Assembly (NCBI GenBank): GCA_028278065.1
Contig: JANQFA010000108.1
Location: 1-53,021 of the forward strand
Direction: 5' to 3'
Source: Myxococcota bacterium
GTDB taxonomy: Bacteria; Myxococcota_A; UBA9160; JAFDET01
Length of the DNA: 53,021 bases
This document shows, in pieces, positions 1 through 7,246 of the stretch; the first letter of the stretch is position 1; each line of letters starts with the position of its first letter. Position numbers and translations under genes: made by a program. The notes beneath the pieces were generated by a model. The model saw only the letters and a list, made by a program, of their open reading frames with translations, made no database searches and was not told the origin of the DNA.

Positions 1-161
1 CGCTGAAAGCATCTAAGTGGGAAGCCCACCCTAAGATGAGATCTCCCTGGAACTTCGGTTCCCTGAAGGGCCGTCCGAGACGAGGACGTTGATAGGTCGG
101 AGGTGGAAGCGCAGCAATGTGTGGAGCTGACCGATACTAATCGCCCGTGAGGCTTGACCAA
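1..161 (+). rRNA. 23S ribosomal RNA, 3' end (partial)
   Basis: The window opens inside the last domain of 23S rRNA. The conserved terminal segment is readable, including the stretch around 'gctgaaagcatctaagtggg' near base 3 and 'gaccgatactaatcg' near base 129, which ends in 'ggcttgacc' near 159. The 5' part lies outside the window. The exact 3' end is set by analogy with other bacteria and could be off by a few bases. Confidence 0.95.
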
Positions 162-332
162 ACCCTAGTGGTTTCTCTTTGTGAACGAGATGCCAGATGG
201 TCAAGGCGCGACCCAAGAAAATCGATGTGAGACCCAGAAAGCTATTCGGTGATCAAAGACCGCTGCCCCGCAGCACGGTGCGGGGGCGGATTGAGATCGT
301 TGCGTGGTGAGAGACCACGCTGACAAACGGTT
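162..332 (+). other. 23S-5S internal transcribed spacer with processing hairpins
   Basis: This spacer holds no gene or tRNA. It contains a perfect 7-bp hairpin at 302-320 (GCGTGGT, loop GAGAG, ACCACGC). A GC-rich imperfect hairpin lies at about 263-292. Such stems flanking 5S rRNA usually serve as RNase processing sites, but that role is inferred here. Confidence 0.6.
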
Positions 333-451
333 TTCCCACCGTTCATAGAGCGGGGGCCACACCCGTTCCCATACCGAACACGGAAGTTAAGCCCCGCTTC
401 GGCGATGGTACTGCCGGGTTTCCCGGTGGGAGAGTAGCGCGAGGGTGGGAC
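333..451 (+). rRNA. 5S ribosomal RNA
   Basis: The core 'acacccgttcccatacc', 'gaacacggaagttaagcc' and 'gatggtactgc' is the diagnostic 5S sequence. The ends 'cccacc' (335) and 'gggtggga' (443-450) pair to form helix I. The length of about 118 nt is normal. It is co-transcribed with the 23S gene and followed at once by a strong hairpin. Confidence 0.95.
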
Positions 452-460
452 CTCTTTCGG

Positions 461-490
461 ACGCCCCGTCACCAGCTGGTGGCGGGGCGT
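461..490 (+). terminator. Terminator hairpin of the rRNA operon
   Basis: A 13-bp stem (ACGCCCCGTCACC paired with GGTGGCGGGGCGT, one G-T wobble) closes on an AGCT loop. It starts 10 bp after the 5S end. Only a short T tract follows, so termination may rely on stem strength or Rho. Confidence 0.75.
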
Positions 491-512
491 TCCGCCTTCG
501 GGCTCCGCGGCC

Positions 513-1352
513 TCACTGCAGGTTCAGGAGCTGGGGCGGGATGCCGGTGCGGACGACCATGACGGTGGGTCCCTTGGCGAAGAGCGGCATGCGATGGGCG
601 AGCCAGCCTTCGGGATGCTTGGGGTCGAACCAGACCGCCACCTTGGGCATGAAGGGGCGCGCCAGGCGCGAGAGCACGGGGCCCCAGTCCATGTCGTAGC
701 GGACCTCGACGATGTCCCGCAGGCCGTCCGCCGTCTCCACGCGGCGCGCCACGCTGGCCTTCGCGTCGACGACGCGCGGCTTGCCGGTGCAGAGGAAGAC
801 CTGGAACTCGACGGACTCGCGCGTCCCCTGGGCCAGGGGCATGAAGAGGAGGTTCACCGGGATGTTGGCGACCTTGTCCCGGCGGCCGAGCTCGCGGGTG
901 CGCGCGTCCCCTCCGTTCGGGGGCGAGCAGGTGCCCACGCCCTCCAGATGGTCGATCGAGAGCTGGCCGAGCGGCTGGCCGGCGTGGTCGAAGGAGCGCG
1001 AGGTCTGGCGCAGGAGCTGCAGCGCCGAGCCCTCGTCCACCACGTCGAACTCGGCGGTCACCACGTTGCGCGCGGCGCCGTCGAAGCCCGATTCGCCCAG
1101 CATGCGCACCCTGCCGTCGTCGAGGCGCTCGACGACGATGGTCGCACTGCCCACCCGGTTGCCCTCCTCGTCGTAGGTGGAGGCCGGCACGGCGCCGAAG
1201 CGGGACGGCATGGGCAGGCGCAGCGCCGATTCGGCGCTCGCGGATCCCGCGGTCAGGAGCAGCAGAGCGAGGGCGAGCCAGCGGGCGCAGCGGGGGGCGG
1301 GCACGGGCGGAGTATAACGGTCCCGCTGCCCCGAGCGGCGCGGAATCGCCAC
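513..1352 (-). CDS. Predicted secreted protein of unknown function
   Basis: I do not recognise this family. The product is up to 279 residues. A hydrophobic segment (LALALLLL) followed by AGSASA looks like a Sec signal peptide cleaved before ESALRLP. Starting at the ATG at 1352 puts 24 residues before the hydrophobic core. A GTG at 1304 would give a compact signal peptide and is a plausible real start. The mature part is mixed alpha/beta, with a Cys in 'VGTCSPPNGGD' and another in 'FLCTGKP'. The C-terminal half ends in 'WFDPKHPEGWLAHRMPLF'. No catalytic motif is evident, so a periplasmic or envelope location is the only inference. It reads toward the rRNA operon and ends about 20 bp from its terminator. 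Confidence 0.7.
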   Translation of the reverse strand: MAIPRRSGQRDRYTPPVPAPRCARWLALALLLLTAGSASAESALRLPMPSRFGAVPASTYDEEGNRVGSATIVVERLDDGRVRMLGESGFDGAARNVVTAEFDVVDEGSALQLLRQTSRSFDHAGQPLGQLSIDHLEGVGTCSPPNGGDARTRELGRRDKVANIPVNLLFMPLAQGTRESVEFQVFLCTGKPRVVDAKASVARRVETADGLRDIVEVRYDMDWGPVLSRLARPFMPKVAVWFDPKHPEGWLAHRMPLFAKGPTVMVVRTGIPPQLLNLQ

Positions 1353-1408
1353 CGAAAACCCTCGGATTCGCCGGGGATTCCCCGGGCTTCGGGTTCCCGC
1401 GGGGTTGC

Positions 1409-2179
1409 TCAGTCGCGATAGCTGGGCTTGCGCTTGGCGAGGAACGCAGCCATCGCTTCCTTGGCGGGCTCGATCTGGGAGGCCTCGGCCATCGCTTCCG
1501 TGGCGCTGGCGTAGGCCTCGCCCAATGACTCGTCGACCTGGCGGTAGAAGGCGCGCTTTCCCAGGGCCTTCGAGCGCGAGCTGCCGCGCGTGGCCGCCTG
1601 CAGCAGCGCCCGGGTCTCCTCCGCCACGCGGCCGTCGGGCACCACGCGGTTGACGAGCCCCCAGTCGGCGGCGGTGCGGGCGTCGATGGGATCGCCGGTC
1701 AGGAGCATCTCGAGCGCGCGCTTCCGCCCCACCGCCCGCGCCAGGGCCACGCCCGGAGTGGTGCAGAACCAGCCACCCTTGCCTCCCGGTACCGCGAATC
1801 GCGCCGATTCGGCGGCTACCGCCAGGTCGCAGCTGGCCACCAGCTGACAGCCTCCCGCCGTGGCCAGCCCCTCCACCTGGGCGATCACGACCTGGGGGAT
1901 GCGCGTGAGGGTCTGCATCACGTCGCCGCAGACCTCGAGGAGTCGTCGCATCGCGAGGAGATCGCGATCCGCCATGTCGCCGAAGTCGTGCCCGGCCGAG
2001 AAGACCGGTCCCTCGGCGGCGATGATGAGTCCGCGCGCGTCGCTGGTCTCCACCTCGGCCAGCACCTCGCGGATCTCGCGCAGCGTCGCCTCGGGAAGGG
2101 AGTTGCGCTTCTCGGCACGCTGCAGTGTCAGCACCGCGAAGCGGCCCTCGCGCTCGAGTCGGATGTCGCGCCAGCCCAT
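1409..2179 (-). CDS. Enoyl-CoA hydratase/isomerase family protein, ECHDC3-like
   Basis: This is a 256-residue crotonase-fold protein, normal length for the family. The oxyanion-hole segments are present (FSAGHDFGDM and GLATAGGCQLVASCD). The two glutamates that catalyse hydration in ECHS1 are not conserved: the GGCE position reads GGCQ and the PE position reads PGGK. The strings ATAGGCQLVASCD and FCTTPGVALARAVGRK match what I recall of the ECHDC3 subgroup. Acyl-CoA binding is therefore likely, but true hydratase activity is doubtful. The start is the ATG at 2179 ('MGWRDIRLEREGRFAVL'), chosen because the family N-terminus begins there although the frame stays open upstream. It lies 14 bp downstream of the sorbosone-dehydrogenase-like gene on the same strand, so the two may be co-transcribed. 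Confidence 0.88.
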   Translation of the reverse strand: MGWRDIRLEREGRFAVLTLQRAEKRNSLPEATLREIREVLAEVETSDARGLIIAAEGPVFSAGHDFGDMADRDLLAMRRLLEVCGDVMQTLTRIPQVVIAQVEGLATAGGCQLVASCDLAVAAESARFAVPGGKGGWFCTTPGVALARAVGRKRALEMLLTGDPIDARTAADWGLVNRVVPDGRVAEETRALLQAATRGSSRSKALGKRAFYRQVDESLGEAYASATEAMAEASQIEPAKEAMAAFLAKRKPSYRD

Positions 2180-2193
2180 CGCCGGGATGATAC

Positions 2194-3693
2194 CTAGGGA
2201 TGGGCGTCGAGCAGGTAGACGGCGAGGTCGCGGCGGTCGTCCGCCGGGAGGTCCAGGGCGGGCATGGGGGGCGTCGGCGCCTCGAGGAAGGCCATCAGGT
2301 CCTCGACCCCGTAGCGTGCGCCGAGCTTCTCGAGCGGCACGACCACCACCCCCTCCTTCGCGCGCAGGCCCTCGTGGCACTGGGCACACAGCCAGCGCGC
2401 GTAGAGGGCCTGGCCCCGGGCGGCGCGGGCCTTGCGCTCTTCGGTCGGGAGCTGCGCGAGCGGGTCCCCGTCCCGCGCGCCGGGTCCCTCTTGCGGGGTG
2501 GCGCTCGGGCTGCCCGCGCCGAGGGTCACCCGGTAGATGCTCCCGGTGAAGTCGTCGGACATGTAGATCGCCCCGTCGGGTCCTTCGGCCACGTCCACCG
2601 GCCGACCGATCACGTCGTCGTCCTCCTCGAAGCCCCAGACGAAGCGGCGCTCGGTCACCGTCTCGCGCCCCCCGAAGTGGAGCGACACCACCTCGTAGCC
2701 CTGCTTCTCGGTGCGATTCCAGGAGCCGTGCAGGGCGACCAGGGCGGCGCCGCGATACGCGGGCGGCCAGTGGTCGCCGCGCAGGAAGGCGATGCCGAGG
2801 GGCGCGGTGTGCGCCGCGAATCCGTGGGCGGGGGCGATGCTGGCGCGGATGAGGCCTTCCTTGCCGGCGCCGAAGTCCGGGTCCGGGATCTTCGCTCCGT
2901 TGGCGTACGGCCAGCCGTAGTGGCCGCCGCGCTCGATCCGGTTGAGCTCGCAGGGCGGGAAGTCGTCGCCGAGGAGATCCCGCCCGTTGTCGGTGCCGTA
3001 GAGGACGTTCGTGCCCGGCCGCCAGTCGATTCCGACGGTGTTGCGCAGACCGCTTGCGAAGACCTCGCCGCTCGCTCCGTCGGGGCGGAAGCGCATCACG
3101 GTCGCGCGTCGCTGGTCTTCCTCCTCGCACACGTTGCAGCTCGAGCCGATCGTCACGTACATCCAGCCGTCGGGGCCGAAGCGCAGGGTACGGGTCCAGT
3201 GGTTTCCGCCGCCGGGGAGGCCCGTCACCACGCGCTGGAAGCCGCCGGAGGCGCTGCCGGCAACCGGGTCGAACCGGATCCGTCCGACCGCGTCGGTCTC
3301 GGCGACGTAGAGCCAGTCCTCGTGGAGATCGATTCCGTGGGGACGGTTCAGGTCCGCGAGCAGCACGCGGCGACCGTCCGAGAGGCCGTCGCCGTCGGCG
3401 TCCGGCTGCAGGAGCGACACCTGGCCGAGGCGGGGCTGGCTCACCAGGAGGTCCCCGTTGGGGGTGAAGCGCAGCATGCGCGCGTTCTTGACCCCGGTGG
3501 CCCAGGGTGCGATCGCGAAGCCGTCGGCGACGCGCACCCGCGTGGCCAGGACCGAGGCCTCGGGGGCGTCCGACTCCCAGCCCAGGAGGAGCGCGCGCAC
3601 CGGTGCGTTCACGGCCCAGCGCTCGGGCCAGAGGGCGCAGGCCCCCACGACGCAGAGCGCGGCAACCCCGACTAGCCCCCCGATCCGACCCAT
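2194..3693 (-). CDS. Soluble sugar dehydrogenase-like (sorbosone dehydrogenase family) beta-propeller with C-terminal cytochrome c domain
   Basis: The product has 499 residues. A hydrophobic N-terminus with a Cys (VVGACALWP) acts as a secretion signal and may be a lipobox. It is followed by a beta-propeller with family strings such as FTPNGDLLVSQ, NRPHGIDLHEDWLYVAET, TRTLRFGPDGWMYVTIGS, ALHGSWNRTEKQGYEVV and DGAIYMSDDFTGSIYRV. A single haem motif CAQCH at residues 436-440 sits in a short C-terminal cytochrome c domain, with 'PPMPALDLP' a candidate source of the axial Met. Relatives oxidise sugars or aldoses with PQQ in the periplasm and pass electrons to cytochrome c. The substrate here is unknown. 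The start is an ATG, and the crotonase-like gene follows directly. Confidence 0.85.
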   Translation of the reverse strand: MGRIGGLVGVAALCVVGACALWPERWAVNAPVRALLLGWESDAPEASVLATRVRVADGFAIAPWATGVKNARMLRFTPNGDLLVSQPRLGQVSLLQPDADGDGLSDGRRVLLADLNRPHGIDLHEDWLYVAETDAVGRIRFDPVAGSASGGFQRVVTGLPGGGNHWTRTLRFGPDGWMYVTIGSSCNVCEEEDQRRATVMRFRPDGASGEVFASGLRNTVGIDWRPGTNVLYGTDNGRDLLGDDFPPCELNRIERGGHYGWPYANGAKIPDPDFGAGKEGLIRASIAPAHGFAAHTAPLGIAFLRGDHWPPAYRGAALVALHGSWNRTEKQGYEVVSLHFGGRETVTERRFVWGFEEDDDVIGRPVDVAEGPDGAIYMSDDFTGSIYRVTLGAGSPSATPQEGPGARDGDPLAQLPTEERKARAARGQALYARWLCAQCHEGLRAKEGVVVVPLEKLGARYGVEDLMAFLEAPTPPMPALDLPADDRRDLAVYLLDAHP

Positions 3694-3825
3694 TCACCCT
3701 CCTCAGCGGCGCCGAGCATAGCCGCGAGGACCCGTCCCGCGCCCCAAGGGGCCCGGCTCCGCGGCCGGCGCACGGCGGACCGCCGCGAGGGCTCCTCTTC
3801 CCCCGGGGATTCGCCGCCAAAGGGT

Positions 3826-3857
3826 TGACGAAACCGCAGCATTGTCGCACCTATATG
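3826..3857 (+). promoter_or_regulatory. Candidate sigma-70 promoter for rplX-rpmG
   Basis: TTGACG at 3826-3831 is a near-perfect -35 element. TATATG at 3852-3857 is the best -10, but the 20-bp spacer is long. A less consensus hexamer two bases upstream gives 18. It lies 32 bp before the rplX start. Confidence 0.4.
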
Positions 3858-3888
3858 CCCCTCCCTGGCGGAGGTTGGGAGATCTTCG

Positions 3889-4218
3889 ATGGCGCTGCGC
3901 ATTCGCAAGGGAGACCTGGTGCAGGTGGTCGCGGGCGCCGACCGCGGCAAGCAGGGTCGCGTCCTCGCGGTCGACGCCGCACGGCGCAAGGTCCGCGTCG
4001 AGAAGGTGCGCATGCAGAAGCGTCACCTCAAGCCCGGCCGCAAGGCACTCCGCACGGGCGGGGTCCTCGAGCAGGAGGGCTTCATCGACGTGTCCAACGT
4101 CATGCTGGTGGATCCCGACAGCAACAAGCCCGGCCGCACGCGCGTGGAGATCGACGGAAACCAGCGCCGCCGTGTCTTCACCAAGGGCGGCAAGCCGGCA
4201 CCCGAGCCGGCGGGCTGA
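3889..4218 (+). CDS. rplX: 50S ribosomal protein L24
   Basis: The 109-residue product carries the L24 KOW signature ([22 protein letters not shown]) and the conserved C-terminal segment '[13 protein letters not shown]'. L24 binds 23S rRNA and starts 50S assembly. The ATG at 3889 follows a good GGAGG-type site at about 3869. In most bacteria rplX sits in the S10/spc cluster between rplN and rplE. Here it is alone with rpmG, 10 bp upstream of it, behind its own promoter-like sequence. Whether this is the only copy in the genome cannot be seen from the window. Confidence 0.93.
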   Translation: MALRIRKGDLVQVVAGADRGKQGRVLAVDAARRKVRVEKVRMQKRHLKPGRKALRTGGVLEQEGFIDVSNVMLVDPDSNKPGRTRVEIDGNQRRRVFTKGGKPAPEPAG

Positions 4219-4228
4219 GGAGCCTCTC

Positions 4229-4399
4229 ATGGCCAAGAAGGGCAAGCGCGAGAAGATCAAGCTCGAGTCGTCGGCCGGGACCGGTCACTTCTACACGACC
4301 GTCAAGAACAAGCAGACGACGCCGAACAAGCTCGAGCTCAAGAAGTACGACCCGGTGGCCCGGAAGCACGTCCTCTACAAGGAAGGAAAGCTCAAGTAG
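4229..4399 (+). CDS. rpmG: 50S ribosomal protein L33
   Basis: The 56-residue product matches L33 ([16 protein letters not shown], then [18 protein letters not shown]). It has no cysteines, so it is the zinc-free form. The ATG at 4229 is preceded by GAGG at 4217-4220, which overlaps the rplX stop. It is very probably translated from the rplX transcript. It was assigned from the family N-terminus MAKKGKRE. Confidence 0.93.
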   Translation: MAKKGKREKIKLESSAGTGHFYTTVKNKQTTPNKLELKKYDPVARKHVLYKEGKLK

Positions 4400-4474
4400 G
4401 CCGCAGCTGGGGGCAGCGAGGACCGCGCGGGGCGCTATGGTCCGACCACGCGCCCGATGCACAGGAGAAGATAG

Positions 4475-4825
4475 ATGGCCTGGGTGATCACCCGTCTCTG
4501 CCGCGATTGCGTGGACCAGTCCTGCGTCGACGTATGTCCCGTGGATTGCATCTACGAGCACACCGGTGAGGACGACGCGTTCCCGAACCAGCTCTACATC
4601 GATCCCGAGGAGTGCATCAACTGCGGGGTGTGCGAGCCGGAGTGCCCCTGGGAGGCCATCTTCGAGGACGAGCAGGTTCCCGAGGTCTTCGCCGAAGACA
4701 CGCCGCTCAACGCCAGGATCGTCGACGCCGCCGATGACCGCGCGGTGCCCGAGCACCTCGAGAAGCCCACTCCGACTCCCGAGCAGATCTCCGAGAACAA
4801 GGAGAAGTGGGGCTACACGGGCTAG
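4475..4825 (+). CDS. 7Fe ferredoxin ([3Fe-4S][4Fe-4S]), FdxA-like
   Basis: The 116-residue protein has cysteines at 9, 12, 17, 21, 25, 47, 50, 53 and 57. By alignment with the Azotobacter FdI/FdxA pattern, C9, C17 and C57 would bind the 3Fe cluster. C21, C47, C50 and C53 would bind the 4Fe cluster, and C12 and C25 are the usual extra cysteines. It is a soluble one-electron carrier with unknown partners. A short acidic insertion (EDDAFPNQ) separates the halves, and the tail is longer than in minimal ferredoxins. AGGAG stands at 4462-4466 before the ATG. The stop overlaps the convergent aroE stop in a shared CTAG. Confidence 0.92.
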   Translation: MAWVITRLCRDCVDQSCVDVCPVDCIYEHTGEDDAFPNQLYIDPEECINCGVCEPECPWEAIFEDEQVPEVFAEDTPLNARIVDAADDRAVPEHLEKPTPTPEQISENKEKWGYTG

Positions 4826-5673
4826 CGGACCCTGCGCTTCGATCGCGCGGCTGCGCGATCGAACGCCTCGGCCATCACGTCGAGGGGCGCGTCCTTGCCG
4901 CTCCAGATGCGCAGCTGCTCGGCGGCCTGGTGGACGAGCATCCACTTTCCGGAGAGGGGCGTGGCGCCGGCGGCCTCGGCGTCGGCGAGAAGGCGCGTGC
5001 GCTCGGGCTCGTAGACCGAGTCCATCACCAGGCTGTCCGAGCGCAGGGCCGAGGCCGCGACGGGCGAGGCGTCCTCGCGAAGACCGACCGACGTGGTGTT
5101 GACCACGATGTCGTGGTCGTGGTCGGCGAGCGCGTCCAGGGGGCCCGAGGCGTCGGCGCCCAGCTCCGCCACCAGCTCCGCAGCCCGCTCGACCGTGCGG
5201 TTCAGCACCGTGACCCGGGCTCCGCAGCTCACCAGTCCGTGTACGACGCCGCGCGCCGCTCCGCCGGCGCCCAGCACCACGGCGCGTGCACCGGCGATGG
5301 GGCGCACGCTCTCGATGGCGCGCACCGCACCCAGCCAATCGGTGTTGGCGCCCAGCAGGCGCCCGTCCGCGGCGCGGGTGACCGTGTTCACCGCTCCGAT
5401 CGCCCGCGCCGTCTCGTCGATGCCGTCGAGATGGGCGACGACCGCCTCCTTGTGGGGGATGGAGACGGCGAGCTGGCGTACGCCCAGCGCCCGTGCACCG
5501 GAGATCGCGGCGTCGAGCTCCGCCGGGGGCACGTCGAAGGCCAGGTAGACGGCGTCGAGGCCGAGGGCCCGGAAGGCGGCGTTGTGCATGGCCGGCGAGC
5601 GGGTATGACCGGCGGGATGCAGGACGATGCCGCAGAGCGCGGTGGCGGGCGTGATCGAATGGGGCGCGGACAC
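4822..5673 (-). CDS. aroE: Shikimate dehydrogenase (NADP+)
   Basis: The 283-residue product reduces 3-dehydroshikimate to shikimate in aromatic amino acid synthesis. Diagnostic segments are SPAMHNAAF (substrate site), VSIPHKEAV with the catalytic Lys, NTDWLGA, the dinucleotide loop [18 protein letters not shown] and the C-terminal [12 protein letters not shown]. The start at 5673 is a GTG without a clear ribosome-binding site. It lies inside the first unit of a tandem repeat that fills the gap to the divergent purE gene. No better in-frame start precedes the conserved N-terminus. The stop shares CTAG with the ferredoxin gene. Confidence 0.93.
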   Translation of the reverse strand: MSAPHSITPATALCGIVLHPAGHTRSPAMHNAAFRALGLDAVYLAFDVPPAELDAAISGARALGVRQLAVSIPHKEAVVAHLDGIDETARAIGAVNTVTRAADGRLLGANTDWLGAVRAIESVRPIAGARAVVLGAGGAARGVVHGLVSCGARVTVLNRTVERAAELVAELGADASGPLDALADHDHDIVVNTTSVGLREDASPVAASALRSDSLVMDSVYEPERTRLLADAEAAGATPLSGKWMLVHQAAEQLRIWSGKDAPLDVMAEAFDRAAARSKRRVR

Positions 5674-5771
5674 GCGCCGAGCGTACTACGATCCCGGCAC
5701 TCCGACACACGCCGAGCGTGCTCCGATCCGGAACTCGGACACGCGCCGAGCGTACTACGCTGCGGGCACTC
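5669..5771. repeat. Three tandem 34-35 bp repeats between divergent aroE and purE
   Basis: Units begin at 5669, 5704 and 5738. Each carries 'gacacgcgccgagcgtacta' or a close variant, followed by 'cgatcccggcactc'-like sequence. They fill the space between the two divergent starts. The first unit contains the aroE GTG, and the last ends about 7 bp before the purE ribosome-binding site. They may be reiterated operators or a start-region duplication. Confidence 0.8.
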
Positions 5772-5786
5772 GAGCAGGGGGACACC

Positions 5787-6278
<492 letters not shown>

Positions 6279-7058
6279 TCAGCCCTCGCGGGTTCGCGCC
6301 AGCGCGGCCTTCAGGTCCTGCCAGACCAGCCGGCGATTCTCCTGGGTGTACTGCCGGAGGATGAACGCCGGGTGGAAGGTCGGCATGACCGGGATGCCGC
6401 GGTACTCGTGCCACTGACCGCGCACGCGCGAGATCGCCACGTCTCGGCCCAGCAGCAGGCTGGTGGCCGGCTTGCCCAGCGCGACGATCGCACGCGGCCG
6501 TACCGCCGCGATCTGCCCGTCCAGGAAGGGCCGACAGGCGGACACCTCGTCGGGCAGCGGCGTGCGGTTCCGCGGCGGCCGGCACTTCACGATGTTGCAG
6601 ATGTAGACCTGGCTGCGCGGGATCTCGAGACCGCCCTCGATCATGCGCGTCAGGAGCTCGCCCGCGCGCCCGCAGAAGGGAATCCCGCGGCGGTCCTCCT
6701 GCTCGCCCGGGCCCTCGCCCACGAACATCAGGTCCGCCTCGGGGTTGCCGTCCCCGAACACGATCTGGGTGCGTCCCTGGCAGAGCCCACACCGCGTGCA
6801 CTCGCCCAGGGTCCCGCGCACCTCCTCCAGGGTGGGCGTGGCGGGCCAGGCGGGCGCCTCGTCCAGCAGGCCCGCCTGGCCGGGAGGCGGCGGGGTCTCG
6901 AGGACCTCCCGGCCGGTGTCGGCGACCGGGGCGGGCTCGGCCGGCTGGGGGGCGGTCGTCGGGATGGACTCGAGCCCGTCCTCGGCGCACTCCTCCAGCC
7001 AGGCGCGCGCGGCAGCGACGAGCTCGCGCGCCTCCCGGCGCGGGTCCGCCGCGCTCAT
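6279..7058 (-). CDS. Uracil-DNA glycosylase, family 4 (iron-sulphur type)
   Basis: The 259-residue protein removes uracil from DNA. Motif GEGPGEQED lies at residues 114-122 and an HPAF motif at 229. The four 4Fe-4S cysteines are C87, C90, C159 and C175, in the family spacing. The first 75 residues are a low-complexity Pro/Ala-rich extension, common in this family. The ATG at 7058 overlaps the stop of the small upstream ORF in an ATGA, so translation is probably coupled to it. It ends against the convergent purE stop. Confidence 0.92.
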   Translation of the reverse strand: MSAADPRREARELVAAARAWLEECAEDGLESIPTTAPQPAEPAPVADTGREVLETPPPPGQAGLLDEAPAWPATPTLEEVRGTLGECTRCGLCQGRTQIVFGDGNPEADLMFVGEGPGEQEDRRGIPFCGRAGELLTRMIEGGLEIPRSQVYICNIVKCRPPRNRTPLPDEVSACRPFLDGQIAAVRPRAIVALGKPATSLLLGRDVAISRVRGQWHEYRGIPVMPTFHPAFILRQYTQENRRLVWQDLKAALARTREG

Positions 7059-7246
7059 CGGCCCACCCAGCGCGGCTCGCGCTTCTCGAAGAAGGCGCGC
7101 ACGCCCTCCCTTGCGTCCTCCGTGCGGGACGTGGTCACGACCACCTCGCGGAGATAGCGGAGCGCCGCGTGCATGGCGCGGATCACCCGCGCGATCGCCT
7201 CGAAGTGGCGGCGGCTCTCCTCGATCGAGGCGTGCCTCTCGGCCAC
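7055..7246 (-). CDS. Small ORF resembling the C-terminus of an enoyl-CoA hydratase (possible remnant)
   Basis: This 63-residue ORF starts with a GTG directly abutting the TAG of the octaheme lipoprotein gene, in the same frame. Its end (TEDAREGVRAFFEKREPRW) looks like the C-terminal tail of crotonase-family proteins, but the oxyanion-hole core is absent. It could be a degraded crotonase, a small independent protein, or a segment reached only by stop-codon readthrough. The ATGA overlap with the glycosylase gene favours some translation. No function can be assigned. Confidence 0.4.
   Translation of the reverse strand: MAERHASIEESRRHFEAIARVIRAMHAALRYLREVVVTTSRTEDAREGVRAFFEKREPRWVGR

Noticed and set aside
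2200..3675. Plus-strand frame opposite the sorbosone-dehydrogenase-like gene
   Set aside because: It is a shadow of the minus-strand gene, which has clear propeller and CAQCH motifs.
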